Source: Mycobacterium marseillense (GTDB lineage Bacteria; Actinomycetota; Actinomycetes; Mycobacteriales; Mycobacteriaceae). From it: a stretch of 64,000 nt of DNA. The stretch covers positions 2,046,001 through 2,110,000 of the forward strand of contig NZ_AP022584.1 of assembly GCF_010731675.1 (NCBI RefSeq), written 5' to 3'. Each line of letters begins with the position of its first letter. Within the stretch, counting starts at the first letter, position 1. Under the pieces are notes generated by a model. The model made no database searches and was not told where the DNA came from. It saw nothing but the letters and a program-made list of their open reading frames with translations. This document shows, piece after piece, positions 1 to 8,837 of this stretch. The position numbers and the translations under genes were made by a program.

Positions 1-1
1 G

Positions 2-322
2 ACCGACTACCCGGCCGCCGCGCAAGCGTTGCTCGAGCAGGTCGCCAAGACCGCGTCCTTGGAGCTGCCGCTGACCGCGTTGACCGAAGCGGCGGAAGTG
101 ATTCGGGCCAAGATCGACGAGCAGGTCGAGGCGAGCGCAGAGGTTGCTCAGGTGGTGGCCGCGCTGGAGCGCCAGTACGATGCCTTCATCGACGCTCAGG
201 AGAACAGATCGTTGCTGGCTCGCGACGAGGATCTGCCGAGCGGCGACGAGCTGGGCGCGGAGTTCGAGCGTTTTCTGGCCCAGCAGGCGGAGAAGAAGTT
301 CGACGACGACGACCAGGCCTGA
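2..322 (+). CDS. PAC2-family protein, C-terminal part (Rv2714-like)
   Basis: The reading frame is open from the left edge of the window, so only the last 106 residues of a longer protein are present. The fragment is rich in Ala, Glu and Leu, is predicted to be helical, and ends in a run of Asp residues before the stop. No catalytic motif is visible. The assignment to the proteasome-assembly-chaperone-like PAC2 family rests on position: it lies just before a hydrolase and a PhzF gene, as Rv2714 does before Rv2715 and Rv2716 in M. tuberculosis. Function unknown. Confidence 0.7.
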   Translation, partial: TDYPAAAQALLEQVAKTASLELPLTALTEAAEVIRAKIDEQVEASAEVAQVVAALERQYDAFIDAQENRSLLARDEDLPSGDELGAEFERFLAQQAEKKFDDDDQA

Positions 323-382
323 CCTCCTAGCGCAAGCCCTTAGCCACCGCCCTTAGCCCGGCCCGACAGCAAGGTTGGCCCT

Positions 383-1414
383 ATGACCGAGCGGAAGCGC
401 AAGAACAGGCTCCGCCCGGTGCGTGAAGTGACCGCACCCAAACTCGAGTTCCGCACCATCCACGGTTACCGGCGCGCGTACCGCATCGCCGGCTCCGGGC
501 CGGCGATCCTGCTGATCCACGGCATCGGCGACAACTCCACCACGTGGAATGCCGTGCAGGCCAAGCTCGCCCAGCGCTTCACGGTCATCGCCCCGGACCT
601 GCTGGGTCACGGCCAGTCCGACAAGCCGCGCGCCGACTACTCGATCGCGGCGTACGCCAACGGGATGCGGGACCTGCTCAGCGTGCTCGACATCGAGCGG
701 GTCACCATCGTCGGCCATTCGCTGGGCGGCGGTGTGGCCATGCAATTCGCCTACCAGTTCCCGCATTTGGTGGAGCGGCTGATCCTGGTGGGCGCCGGCG
801 GCGTGACCAAGGACGTCAACTTCGTGTTGCGGTGGGCATCGCTGCCGATGGGCAGCGAGGCCATCGCCCTGCTGCGGTTGCCCCTGGTGCTGCCGGCGGT
901 TCAGGTCGTGGGCCGCGTCCTGGGCGCCGCGCTGGGCAGCACCGGCCTGGGCCGCGACCTGCCCAACGTGCTGCGCATCCTTGATGACCTGCCGGAACCG
1001 ACGGCGTCGGCGGCGTTCAGCCGAACCCTACGGGCGGTGGTGGACTGGCGCGGGCAGATCGTCACCATGCTCGACCGATGTTATTTGACCGAGGCCATCC
1101 CGGTGCAGATCGTCTGGGGCACCAAGGATGTGGTGGTTCCGGTCCGGCATGCATGGATGGCCCATGCCGCGATGCCCGGTTCGCGGCTTGAAATCTTCGA
1201 GGGCTCCGGCCACTTTCCGTTTCACGACGATCCGGCCCGCTTCATCGAGGTCGTCGAGCGCTTCATGGACTCGACCGCTCCCGCCGAATACGATCAGGCC
1301 GCCCTGCGCGGGCTGCTGCGCACCGGCGGCGGCGAGCAGGCCGTCACCGGCCCGGCCCCCACCCGCGTCGCCGTGCTCAACGCGATGGGGTCCGACGAAC
1401 GCAGCGCCACCTGA
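383..1414 (+). CDS. Alpha/beta-hydrolase (Rv2715-like)
   Basis: A 343-residue alpha/beta-hydrolase fold enzyme. The oxyanion-hole motif HGIGDN is at residues 46-51 and the nucleophile elbow GHSLGG places the catalytic Ser at 113. The likely acid is Asp249 in WGTKD, and the base is His277 in GSGHFPFH. A lid segment lies between about 140 and 225. The N-terminus is basic and has no signal peptide, so the enzyme is probably cytosolic. The family covers esterases, lipases, epoxide hydrolases and C-C bond hydrolases; Ser as nucleophile argues against an epoxide hydrolase. The substrate cannot be read from sequence. Confidence 0.88.
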   Translation: MTERKRKNRLRPVREVTAPKLEFRTIHGYRRAYRIAGSGPAILLIHGIGDNSTTWNAVQAKLAQRFTVIAPDLLGHGQSDKPRADYSIAAYANGMRDLLSVLDIERVTIVGHSLGGGVAMQFAYQFPHLVERLILVGAGGVTKDVNFVLRWASLPMGSEAIALLRLPLVLPAVQVVGRVLGAALGSTGLGRDLPNVLRILDDLPEPTASAAFSRTLRAVVDWRGQIVTMLDRCYLTEAIPVQIVWGTKDVVVPVRHAWMAHAAMPGSRLEIFEGSGHFPFHDDPARFIEVVERFMDSTAPAEYDQAALRGLLRTGGGEQAVTGPAPTRVAVLNAMGSDERSAT

Positions 1415-1449
1415 TCCCACCTTGATCGAGGCGGGCGGGTTCCGCGTCG

Positions 1450-1455
1450 TACAGT
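1450..1455 (+). promoter_or_regulatory. -10 element of a probable leaderless promoter for the PhzF gene
   Basis: The hexamer TACAGT (TANNNT type) ends six bases before the ATG at 1462, so transcription would start at or next to the A of the start codon. This is the usual geometry of mycobacterial leaderless mRNAs. No Shine-Dalgarno sequence lies between the two elements. Confidence 0.5.
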
Positions 1456-1461
1456 CGGGCC

Positions 1462-2148
1462 ATGGGTATCGACGTCACGGTGTTGAGAGTGTTCACCGAT
1501 GCGGACGGCAATTTCGGCAATCCGCTCGGCGTGGTGGATGCCGGCCAGGTCCGGGTCGCGGACCGGCAGCGGGTGGCGACCCAATTGGGTTACAGCGAAA
1601 CGGTTTTCGTTGATCTTCCGGCCGCGGGCTCCGCGACCGCGCACGCCACCATCTACACGCCCAGGACGGAACTCCCGTTCGCCGGGCACCCGACGGTGGG
1701 CGCCTCGTGGTGGCTGCGGGAGAACGGATCACCGATCAACACGCTGCAGATACCGGCAGGAATCGTGCAGGTGGGCTACGACGCCCAACACACCCGCATC
1801 AGCGCACGCGCGGAATGGGCGCCCGAGTTCGCGCTGCACGAATTCGGCTCGGCCGACGATGTTCTCGCCGCCGACCCGACGGACTTTCCCGACGATACGG
1901 CGCACTACCTGTGGGCCTGGACCGACCGGGATACCGGGTCGCTGCGGGTGCGCATGTTCGGCGCCAACCTCGGCGTGCCCGAAGACGAGGCGACCGGTTC
2001 GGCCGCCATGCGGATCACCGACTACCTGAGCCAAAGCCTGCGGATCACCCAGGGCAACGGTTCCGTCATCGAAACCACGTGGAGCGCCGAGGGCTGGGTG
2101 GCAGTGGCCGGGCGGGTGGTCAACGACGGTGTGCGACAGCTGGACTGA
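1462..2148 (+). CDS. PhzF-family isomerase-like protein (Rv2716-like)
   Basis: A 228-residue member of the PhzF/diaminopimelate-epimerase fold. Family marks include the N-terminal [15 protein letters not shown] segment, the SETVF motif with the conserved catalytic Glu at 46, the FAGHPTVG motif around His76, and the EDEATGSAA segment near residue 175. PhzF itself isomerises a phenazine precursor, but mycobacteria make no phenazine and the true substrate is unknown. The protein is shorter than typical PhzF (about 280 residues). The gene follows the hydrolase by 47 bases and is convergent with the nitrobindin gene, which ends 12 bases downstream. Confidence 0.87.
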   Translation: MGIDVTVLRVFTDADGNFGNPLGVVDAGQVRVADRQRVATQLGYSETVFVDLPAAGSATAHATIYTPRTELPFAGHPTVGASWWLRENGSPINTLQIPAGIVQVGYDAQHTRISARAEWAPEFALHEFGSADDVLAADPTDFPDDTAHYLWAWTDRDTGSLRVRMFGANLGVPEDEATGSAAMRITDYLSQSLRITQGNGSVIETTWSAEGWVAVAGRVVNDGVRQLD

Positions 2149-2160
2149 CGGCGCGGACGC

Positions 2161-2646
2161 TCAGCGCTGCCGATGCAACACCGCGGCGAGGTGGTCTTGC
2201 AGCGGCTGGCCTACCGCGCCCATCTGCACCGTGTAGGAGAGCTCATCGCCGTCGATGCGGAAGGAACGCCCTAGTCCCGTCACCTCTTTGGCGGTAGGCG
2301 TCAGGCCGACCGTCGTGGTGGTCATCTGCATTTCGATGCGGTCGCCGGTGACCGAATAGGTGCCGACCTCGATCTCGGTGATGCCACTCGGATGGGCCAG
2401 CACCAGTTCGACGTGGCCCGGCTGCGGCACGCGGAGATATCCCGTCTCGGCGTGTAACGGCTTGCCATCGGCCACCGCCTTGGTCTTCTGGGCGTAGGCC
2501 AAAAACGGTTTGCCCACATGGGCGAACGTGACTTCTTCGAGGTAGTCGAAGGGCGGGATCGTCGGGTACTTGCCCGCACCCTGACCGGCCCAGGTGCCGA
2601 GGAGCGGGGCCAGGGCCGCGAGGTCCGGATGCAACTCAGGGGGCAT
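2161..2646 (-). CDS. Nitrobindin-type heme-binding beta-barrel protein (Rv2717c-like)
   Basis: A 161-residue THAP4/nitrobindin-family protein. The hallmark GTWAGQGAGKYPTI lies at residues 17-30. The C-terminal QDHLAAVLHRQ carries His152, which corresponds to the proximal heme ligand of mycobacterial nitrobindins. These 10-stranded barrels bind ferric heme and react with NO and peroxynitrite, so the likely role is nitrosative-stress handling or heme sensing. No signal peptide is present, so the protein should be cytosolic. Length matches the M. tuberculosis protein. Confidence 0.88.
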   Translation of the reverse strand: MPPELHPDLAALAPLLGTWAGQGAGKYPTIPPFDYLEEVTFAHVGKPFLAYAQKTKAVADGKPLHAETGYLRVPQPGHVELVLAHPSGITEIEVGTYSVTGDRIEMQMTTTTVGLTPTAKEVTGLGRSFRIDGDELSYTVQMGAVGQPLQDHLAAVLHRQR

Positions 2647-2690
2647 CCTTCGAGCCTAGCGGGCCGCCCGGCCCGGGCTCGCGCGATCCA

Positions 2691-3155
2691 TCAGCCCGGA
2701 GTCGCCACTCCGCGGTGCTCACGCAGCGCCTGGATCTCGCGCTCGAAGTCGTCCGCGGACTCGAAAGACCGGTACACCGACGCGAACCGCAGGTACGCCA
2801 CCTCGTCGAGATCGCGCAGCGGCCCCAGGATGGCCAAGCCGACCTCGTGGCTGGGGACTTCCGGGGAGGCCACCGCGCGCACCGTGTCTTCGACCTGCTG
2901 GGCCAGCAGATTCAGCGCGTCGTCGTCCACCTGGCGGCCCTGGCAGGCCCGGCGGACGCCGCTGATGACCTTTTCCCTGCTGAAGGGTTCGGTGACGCCG
3001 CTCCGCTTGACCACCGCCAGGACCGCGGTTTCCACGGTGGTGAAACGTTTTCCGCACTCCGGGCACGATCGGCGGCGCCGGATGGCCTGCCCCTCGTCGG
3101 TTTCGCGCGAGTCGATCACCCGGGAATCCGGATGACGGCAGAAGGGACAGTGCAT
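2691..3155 (-). CDS. nrdR: Transcriptional repressor NrdR
   Basis: A 154-residue NrdR. The N-terminal zinc ribbon has Cys3, Cys6, Cys31 and Cys34, followed by an ATP-cone domain (about residues 49-139) that senses ATP/dATP. NrdR represses ribonucleotide reductase genes when dATP is high. No ribonucleotide reductase gene is in the window, and I see no convincing NrdR-box pair next to this gene. It lies between the nitrobindin and chiZ genes on the same strand, as in M. tuberculosis. Confidence 0.95.
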   Translation of the reverse strand: MHCPFCRHPDSRVIDSRETDEGQAIRRRRSCPECGKRFTTVETAVLAVVKRSGVTEPFSREKVISGVRRACQGRQVDDDALNLLAQQVEDTVRAVASPEVPSHEVGLAILGPLRDLDEVAYLRFASVYRSFESADDFEREIQALREHRGVATPG

Positions 3156-3306
3156 GACCGCTCCTCACCGTGCCGACAACCAGGTAACGCAGAACTTTGA
3201 GCGTACCTGTGCGCTGACCTGCACGGCTAACGGAGCCGCCGTCCCCGGGCCGGGACCACGCCGGCCGGACACCTCACGAGCCGGAGCCGTTGGGGCACAA
3301 CCGCTG

Positions 3307-3801
3307 TCAGCCGATCGGAGCGATCAGCGTTTGGCCGGCGACCAGTGTCGGCGAGTTCAGGTCGTTGAGCTCACGGATGCGGTCAGCCACCTCGGTGGCC
3401 GGCGCGTCGGGCGCCACGCGGTGAGCGACATCCTGCAGCGACTCCCCCGCGTCGACCCGCACGACGGCGAGCCGGTTCGGAACGGGCGCGGCCGCGTTTG
3501 TCGCGTCGCCGTTGAGGGCCTGCCCGACGTTCGCGACGAGACCCAGCCACAAGGTGATCGCCCCGGCGGCCAACGCCAGCCCAACCGTGGTCGCCCAGGT
3601 GACGACGCGCCTGCGGTGCGGAGCGACAGACATCGCGACCCCGGTGCCGTAGTAGCGTGTCGCCGCGCCCGCCGGCCGCGACGGGGCGGGCCTGCGGGAA
3701 CGGGTCGCACCGTCCCTGCCGTACCGAACGCCCTGAACCGGTCCGTTGATCGGGCGCCGAAGACTGCTGGTACGCGGCGCAAGCGTGTGGATGACTGTCA
3801 T
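3307..3801 (-). CDS. chiZ: LysM-domain cell-wall hydrolase / division regulator ChiZ
   Basis: A 164-residue single-pass membrane protein: a basic, Pro/Arg-rich cytoplasmic N-terminus, one transmembrane helix near residues 68-88, and a C-terminal LysM domain (about 110-163) that binds peptidoglycan. The ATG at 3801 is chosen because GGAGG lies seven bases upstream; an in-frame ATG at 3819 has no such site. In M. tuberculosis the ortholog Rv2719c is DNA-damage induced and slows division. It is divergent from lexA and has LexA-like boxes just upstream, which fits SOS control. Confidence 0.88.
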   Translation of the reverse strand: MTVIHTLAPRTSSLRRPINGPVQGVRYGRDGATRSRRPAPSRPAGAATRYYGTGVAMSVAPHRRRVVTWATTVGLALAAGAITLWLGLVANVGQALNGDATNAAAPVPNRLAVVRVDAGESLQDVAHRVAPDAPATEVADRIRELNDLNSPTLVAGQTLIAPIG

Positions 3802-3826
3802 CTGCGTTCCTCCGGTCAACTAGCTC

Positions 3827-3842
3827 TCGCTCGTGTGTTCGA
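3827..3842 (-). promoter_or_regulatory. LexA-like box upstream of chiZ (copy 1)
   Basis: Read on the minus strand this is TCGAACACACGAGCGA, two mismatches from the mycobacterial SOS box TCGAAC-N4-GTTCGA. It lies 25-41 bases before the chosen chiZ start. A possible -10 hexamer TAGAGT (3842-3847, minus strand) lies between this box and copy 2, so bound LexA would cover the promoter. Confidence 0.6.
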
Positions 3843-3848
3843 CTCTAA

Positions 3849-3864
3849 TCGCTTGTGTGTTCGA
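3849..3864 (-). promoter_or_regulatory. LexA-like box upstream of chiZ (copy 2)
   Basis: Minus-strand TCGAACACACAAGCGA, three mismatches from consensus. It is a direct repeat of copy 1 with a 22-bp period, about two helical turns, so two LexA dimers could bind the same DNA face. Confidence 0.5.
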
Positions 3865-3867
3865 AAC

Positions 3868-3883
3868 CCGAACATTTGAGCGA
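3868..3883 (+). promoter_or_regulatory. Degenerate LexA-like box in the chiZ-lexA intergenic region
   Basis: CCGAACATTTGAGCGA has a good left half (CGAAC) and a poor right half, three mismatches from consensus. By itself it is weak evidence; it counts mainly because of the neighbouring boxes. Confidence 0.35.
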
Positions 3884-4055
3884 AGCGTGTCGCACGAGCA
3901 AAACGCTAGATCACACCACCGACAACTCCGTCGGCCTCTACCACTGTCACAAGGCCCAAATACCCGGTCGCGGCAAGAGTTACACATTTGTGATTCGGCC
4001 GATGGCGGCGCTTTTCCGACCTTTTCCGACGGGCGGCGCCCGGGCGACACGCTAG

Positions 4056-4071
4056 TCGAACACATGTTTGA
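4056..4071 (+). promoter_or_regulatory. LexA (SOS) box of the lexA promoter
   Basis: TCGAACACATGTTTGA has one mismatch to TCGAAC-N4-GTTCGA. It overlaps a candidate -35 TTGATT (4068-4073), which is 17 bases from a -10 TACATT (4091-4096). The lexA ATG follows at 4104, seven bases after the -10, so the transcript is leaderless or nearly so. The arrangement is direct autorepression by LexA. Confidence 0.88.
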
Positions 4072-4103
4072 TTCTTGTCGTCGGTGCGGCTACATTCAGT
4101 GGC

Positions 4104-4817
4104 ATGGGCGACAGCAACGACATTTCCCCGAACGACGCTGGCCCGGCCGCGGCGGACGGCCGGCTGCACTCCGTGGATTCCGCGCTGACCGAACGGCAGC
4201 GCACCATCTTGAACGTCATTCGCGCCTCGGTGACCAGCCGCGGCTATCCCCCGAGCATCCGGGAGATCGGCGACGCCGTCGGGCTGACGTCGACGTCCTC
4301 GGTCGCGCACCAGCTGCGCACCCTGGAACGCAAGGGGTATTTGCGCCGCGACCCCAACCGCCCCCGGGCGGTCGACGTCCGCGGCGCCGACGACGACGTG
4401 GCCGCGCCTGCCACCGAGGTGGCCGGGTCGGATGCGTTGCCGGAACCCACGTTCGTCCCGGTTCTCGGACGAATCGCGGCCGGTGGACCGATCCTGGCCG
4501 AAGAAGCCGTCGAAGATGTGTTCCCGCTGCCGCGTGAGCTGGTCGGCGAAGGCACGCTGTTCCTGCTCAAAGTGGTGGGCGACTCGATGGTGGAGGCCGC
4601 GATCTGTGACGGCGACTGGGTGGTGGTGCGCCAGCAGAACGTCGCCGACAACGGTGACATCGTCGCGGCGATGCTCGATGGCGAGGCCACGGTCAAGACG
4701 TTCAAACGCGCCGGCGGTCAGGTGTGGCTGATGCCGCACAACCCGGCGTTCGACCCCATTCCGGGCAACGACGCGACCGTGCTGGGCAAGGTCGTGACGG
4801 TGATCCGCAAGGTCTGA
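4104..4817 (+). CDS. lexA: SOS repressor LexA
   Basis: A 237-residue LexA. The N-terminal winged helix (about 27-90) binds SOS boxes; the C-terminal S24 peptidase domain carries the Ala126-Gly127 cleavage bond (RIAAGGP), Ser161 (GDSM) and Lys198 (ATVK). RecA filaments on damaged DNA trigger self-cleavage and release the regulon. The frame is open further upstream, but starting at 4104 avoids reading through the SOS box and gives the length of M. tuberculosis LexA (236). Neighbours chiZ and, 15 kb away, recA carry related boxes. Confidence 0.97.
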   Translation: MGDSNDISPNDAGPAAADGRLHSVDSALTERQRTILNVIRASVTSRGYPPSIREIGDAVGLTSTSSVAHQLRTLERKGYLRRDPNRPRAVDVRGADDDVAAPATEVAGSDALPEPTFVPVLGRIAAGGPILAEEAVEDVFPLPRELVGEGTLFLLKVVGDSMVEAAICDGDWVVVRQQNVADNGDIVAAMLDGEATVKTFKRAGGQVWLMPHNPAFDPIPGNDATVLGKVVTVIRKV

Positions 4818-4835
4818 CGACCCGCGCGCGAACCG

Positions 4836-7091
4836 CTAGTCGGCCCTGGTGAATCCATTGGCCAAAGCGACCTCTTCGCTGGCCAACCAAATCTCGGGAA
4901 GCGTGTCCTGGTACAGGTCGCTGCCCGGCGTGTAGTACAGGCCGTACCGGGCGCTCGCCTTGATCGGGTAGCCATCGGGCGGCTGGTACGGGTCGTCGAG
5001 CGGCAGATGAATGGTCGGGCGCCCCTCCGGGCCCGCCAGCCCGTTGTCCGAGCCGTCTTCCTCATCCGCGGCGGCGTGCCGTCCGCCGGATCGCTGCGCG
5101 GCCCCGGCGACGAAGGCCCCGGCCGCGACGGCGCCGGTCTCGGCGGCCCCGGTCTCGGCGGCCCCGGACACGTCGGGCCCCGCGGCGACATCTGCGGGTT
5201 CGGGTTCGATGTCCGCATCCGGCACGGCGACGTCCGGATACTCGTCCTCGGGTGCCGCCGTTTCCAGGGCACCCGTCACGGCATCGGCGTCCGGCGGCGT
5301 GTGCGGGACGGCGACGTCGGGATACTCGTCCTCGGCGCCGTACTCCTCCTCCACGTAGTCGGCGTCCACATAATCGGCATCCACGTAATCGGCGTCGACG
5401 TAGGCGGCGTCATCCGCGGTCTCGGCCTCGGCGACCTCGGGAACGGCGTCGGTGTAGTCCGTGTAATCGGCTCCGGCATCGGAATAGTCGGCCTCCGACA
5501 GCATCTCCTCCGAGACCACGGGGATGGAGTCGGTGTCGATCGCGTCGGGATCTTCCTCTTCGACGCCGTATTCGCTCTCCGCCGGAACCTGACGCTGCCA
5601 GCTGACCCGCGCGGTGGACGCGGCGTCCGTCTGTTGCTCGGGTTCTTGCGGCCCGCCGAGCGCGAAATGCTCGGTCGCGAGGTCGGGGTCCTCCGGTCCC
5701 CACGGCGCGTCGGCCGCGTCATAGCCGCGCTCGGGCGCGTAGCCGGCCGCATCGTCGCGCTCCGCGCGGCGCCGGCGCCATCCGAACAGCACCCACGCCA
5801 ACACCACCAGCAGCACCAGGACCGGAAGGACGGCCAACCACCACCACGAGTGCCAACCGAACTTGTTGGCGTGCGAGGGCGTGGCCGAATTGCTCGGCTG
5901 GTTCTGCCCCGACACCTGCAGGCCGCTCAACAGCGGCGCCAGGTTGGACGGATCCGTGGTGAACGTGTTCTTCGCCCGGTTCCACGAAATCTTGCCGCCG
6001 GTGAACTGCTGCGAGATCACGTCGCCGTCCACGGCCTGATCGCCGACCGGCGCCCCCAGCTTGCCTGTCGGGCCGCGAAGTTTGTCCCAGGCGGCCTTCA
6101 TCGCCCCGCGCACGACGAACGCGCCGTGCTCGGCGGTGCGGAAGATCACCGGCTTGTCGGCGGCCGAGAAGGTGCAGATCCGGCTGGACGGACCGATTCC
6201 GCCGTCGGTCTCGTTGGTGACGGGGAAGCCGAGGCCGCTGCCGACGGGCCCGCCGAGCGACTCGTATTTGGCCAGGATGTCGGTCTCGAGCGCGTTCGCG
6301 CCGGTGGCCGGGGTGAAGAACACCTTGCCGCCGGCGTAGGTCTGGACGATGCCGTCACCGCCGAGTGCGGTCTGCCCGCCCTGTTTGGCGCCCAGGGGTC
6401 CGTTGGGTCCCCCGGCCGCCCGCCAGGCCATGTTGATCGCCGCGGTGGGATCGATCGCCACCTGCAGTCCCTTGAGCTGGTCGGCCAGCCCCGGCGGTTC
6501 GGTGGTGAACTGCTTGGTCTGCCGGTTCCACGAAACCTGGCCGCCGCTGAACTTCTGCGAGGACACCTCGCCGTTGTAGGTCTCGTCGGCGACCGGCACG
6601 CCGAGCACCCCGCCCGAACTGCCCAGCTTGTCCCAGGCGGAGTTGATGGCCCCGCGCACCACGTACGGGCCGTGGTCGGGCGTCCAGAAAATGACCGGCT
6701 TGTCGGTGGCCGAGAAGGTGACCACCCGGCTGTCGGGGCCGGCCAGGCCGGGCACCTCGTTGATGGCCGGGAAACCCAGATCGCTGCCCGCTGGGCCGCC
6801 CAGCATCTCGTATTTCTCCAGGATGGGCCCGTAGGCGAATTTGGCTCCGGTGGCCGGGGTGAAGAACATTTTGCCGCCGTCGAAGTCGAGGGCGAACCCG
6901 TCCCCGGCGGGGTAGACGTCACCCTTGCGGGGGCCGAGCGGGGAGGTGTCGCCACCGGCCTTCTCCCACGCGGCCATCATCGCCGCTTCGGCGTCGCCTA
7001 TCGGGCTTGCGGTCGCGACGGGCGCCAGCAACACGGCGGCTAGTGCTGTGGTCGTCAGGCTGACCAGCGCGCTTCCGATCAGCTTGCGCAT
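4836..7091 (-). CDS. Secreted/membrane LGFP-repeat protein with C-terminal sunset-like motif (Rv2721c-like)
   Basis: About 751 residues. Starting at the ATG at 7091 (AGAGGT four bases upstream) gives a signal peptide ending near ATAS. The outer part (about 30-410) holds repeated LGFP modules of about 50 residues, thought to anchor proteins to the arabinogalactan-mycolate wall. A transmembrane helix (about 420-445) is followed by Arg residues and then a long, very acidic tail with tandem DADYV units. The last 60 residues carry a conserved block (YPIKASARYGLYYTPGSDLY...) like the sunset motif found at the ends of various actinobacterial proteins. An in-frame TTG at 7115 is an alternative start. 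It converges on lexA with an 18-base gap. Confidence 0.85.
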   Translation of the reverse strand: MRKLIGSALVSLTTTALAAVLLAPVATASPIGDAEAAMMAAWEKAGGDTSPLGPRKGDVYPAGDGFALDFDGGKMFFTPATGAKFAYGPILEKYEMLGGPAGSDLGFPAINEVPGLAGPDSRVVTFSATDKPVIFWTPDHGPYVVRGAINSAWDKLGSSGGVLGVPVADETYNGEVSSQKFSGGQVSWNRQTKQFTTEPPGLADQLKGLQVAIDPTAAINMAWRAAGGPNGPLGAKQGGQTALGGDGIVQTYAGGKVFFTPATGANALETDILAKYESLGGPVGSGLGFPVTNETDGGIGPSSRICTFSAADKPVIFRTAEHGAFVVRGAMKAAWDKLRGPTGKLGAPVGDQAVDGDVISQQFTGGKISWNRAKNTFTTDPSNLAPLLSGLQVSGQNQPSNSATPSHANKFGWHSWWWLAVLPVLVLLVVLAWVLFGWRRRRAERDDAAGYAPERGYDAADAPWGPEDPDLATEHFALGGPQEPEQQTDAASTARVSWQRQVPAESEYGVEEEDPDAIDTDSIPVVSEEMLSEADYSDAGADYTDYTDAVPEVAEAETADDAAYVDADYVDADYVDADYVEEEYGAEDEYPDVAVPHTPPDADAVTGALETAAPEDEYPDVAVPDADIEPEPADVAAGPDVSGAAETGAAETGAVAAGAFVAGAAQRSGGRHAAADEEDGSDNGLAGPEGRPTIHLPLDDPYQPPDGYPIKASARYGLYYTPGSDLYQDTLPEIWLASEEVALANGFTRAD

Positions 7092-7633
7092 GTGACCTCT
7101 GTGCACCTTCACCAAGCCTTCCAGCCTCGGGTCGCGGCTCTATCTGCGGCTACGCCCTTACCTGCATAACCGGCGAGCGGGCCGTTCTTCCGCGGGGAAT
7201 GGACCCGCTCACGATCCGCCTTATCGCCGGGCTCGCATAACTTTGCTCCAGCCAACAAGAAATGCGAAGTCAAATCACAAATTTTACAAAAAGGGATACC
7301 ACACCGATGTCGAAATGATGCCGGGCCACGGCCGAATCGCGACTTTCGGCGGGTGAGCGGATATCGCCCCCAAAGCGGCCGGGACCCGGTCAGCGAGCGC
7401 GGCCTGCGGACCGCCGACGCGCCCAACGCATTTGCGCCCGACGAGGTTGCCGGTGCCGCGAAGCGTCCTGCGCGCGCGGATCGTGGATCCGGCTATGCGT
7501 GGTGGCGCGGTCGGCGCACCGACGCCGACGGTGTTCGGGAAGGGTCGTGAAAGCGCCCGAATTCGGGCGCAAAGTCAATGCCGTTACCCGGCACCGTGTT
7601 CGCCGCCTGGACGACGATCCAGCAAACGAAAAG
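7092..7633. other. 542-base stretch without a convincing gene
   Basis: Short frames here are Arg-rich and look like chance. The stretch holds the leader of the LGFP-repeat gene, including a possible hairpin (7170-7230), and an AT-rich patch at about 7255-7300 (unusual in this GC-rich DNA) that could be its promoter. M. tuberculosis has Rv2722 and the TerC-like Rv2723 near this place; I find neither. Confidence 0.5.
7170..7230 (-). promoter_or_regulatory. Possible structured leader of the LGFP-repeat gene
   Basis: Two nested stems can form: CCGGC/GCCGG outside (7226-7230 with 7170-7174) and GAGCGGG/CCCGCTC inside (7204-7210 with 7175-7181). A 15-base bulge lies on one side only and the loop is 22 bases. 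It sits about 80 bases before the start codon. It matches no riboswitch family I recognise, and stems arise easily in GC-rich DNA. Confidence 0.3.
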
Positions 7634-8794
7634 CTATACCCCGAGACTGCGGCCGATGATTTCCTTCATGATTTCGGTCGTGCCGCCGTAGATGGTTTGC
7701 ACCCGGGCGTCCAGATACGCACGCGCGACGGGGTATTCGCGCATGTAACCGTAGCCGCCGTGCAATTGCAGGCAGCGGTCGATCAGGTGGACCTGCTTTT
7801 CGGTGCAATACCACTTGGCCATCGCGGCCTGTTCGGCCGTCAGCTTGTGGTCCAGGTGCAAGCGGACGAATTCGTCGACCATCATGCGCACCACGGTCGC
7901 CTCGGTCGCCAGCTCGGCGAGCACGAAGCGGCTGTTCTGGAAGCTGCCGATCGGCTTGCCAAAAGCCTTGCGCTCCTTGGTGTATTGCAGGGTCTGATCG
8001 AGCACCTGCTCCATCGCCGCGGCGGCCATGATGGCGATCGAGATCCGCTCCTGGGGCAGGTTCTGCATGAGGTAGATGAACCCCATGCCCTCTTGTCCCA
8101 GCAGGTTTTCGGCCGGCACCTTCACGTCGGTGAACGACAGCTCGGCCGTGTCCTGCGCGTCCAGCCCGATCTTGTCCAGGTGCCGGCCGCGCTCGAAGCC
8201 CTCCATCCCGCGCTCGACGGCGAGCAGCGAGAAGCCCTGGGCGCCCTTGTCCGGATCGGTCTGCGCGACCACGATCACCAGGTCGGAGTTGATTCCGTTG
8301 GTGATGAACGTCTTTGACCCGTTCAGCACGTAGTGGTCGCCCTGCTTGACCGCGCGGGTCTTGATGCCCTGCAGGTCACTGCCGGTTCCCGGCTCGGTCA
8401 TCGCGATCGCCGTAATCAGTTCTCCGGTACAGAATTTCGGCAACCAGCGCTGCTTCTGCTCCTCGGTCGCCAGCGCCAACAGGTACGGCGCCACGATGTC
8501 GTTGTGCAGGCCGAAACCGATGCCGCTGTAGCGACCGGCGGTGGTCTCCTCGGTGATGATCGTGTTGTACCGGAAATCCGGGTTGCCCCCGCCGCCGTAC
8601 TCCTCGGGCACCGCCATGCCCAGGAAGCCCTGCTTGCCGGCCTCGAGCCACACACCGCGATCGACGATTTTCGCCTTCTCCCACTCGTCGTGGTACGGCG
8701 CGACATGGCGCTCGAGGAAGGCCCGGTAGGACTCACGGAACAGGTCGTGCTCTGACTCGAAAAGAGTGCGCTGGTATTTGATGGCGCTGCTCAT
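7634..8794 (-). CDS. fadE20: Acyl-CoA dehydrogenase FadE20
   Basis: A 386-residue FAD-dependent acyl-CoA dehydrogenase that introduces a trans-2 double bond in beta-oxidation. Family signatures include AMTEPGTGSDL in the middle and the C-terminal IYGGTTEIMKEIIGRSL. The Gly where medium-chain enzymes have the catalytic Glu (YEGT) is typical of the long-chain/isovaleryl type, in which the base sits on another helix. The ATG at 8794 has GGAGG eight bases upstream and gives the length of M. tuberculosis FadE20. A perfect palindrome lies 44-61 bases upstream, suggesting repressor control. Confidence 0.93.
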   Translation of the reverse strand: MSSAIKYQRTLFESEHDLFRESYRAFLERHVAPYHDEWEKAKIVDRGVWLEAGKQGFLGMAVPEEYGGGGNPDFRYNTIITEETTAGRYSGIGFGLHNDIVAPYLLALATEEQKQRWLPKFCTGELITAIAMTEPGTGSDLQGIKTRAVKQGDHYVLNGSKTFITNGINSDLVIVVAQTDPDKGAQGFSLLAVERGMEGFERGRHLDKIGLDAQDTAELSFTDVKVPAENLLGQEGMGFIYLMQNLPQERISIAIMAAAAMEQVLDQTLQYTKERKAFGKPIGSFQNSRFVLAELATEATVVRMMVDEFVRLHLDHKLTAEQAAMAKWYCTEKQVHLIDRCLQLHGGYGYMREYPVARAYLDARVQTIYGGTTEIMKEIIGRSLGV

Positions 8795-8837
8795 GGGAAA
8801 GACCTCCGGCGACTGGGATTTCTGCAGCCCAACATAT

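Noticed and set aside
5007..7043. 678-codon plus-strand open frame
   Set aside because: It lies antisense to the LGFP-repeat gene. Its composition is Arg/Gly-rich with no domain, and it is a by-product of GC-rich codon bias.
7353..7578. Short frames on both strands upstream of fadE20 as possible Rv2722-like genes
   Set aside because: Arg-rich composition, no ribosome-binding site and no recognisable sequence.
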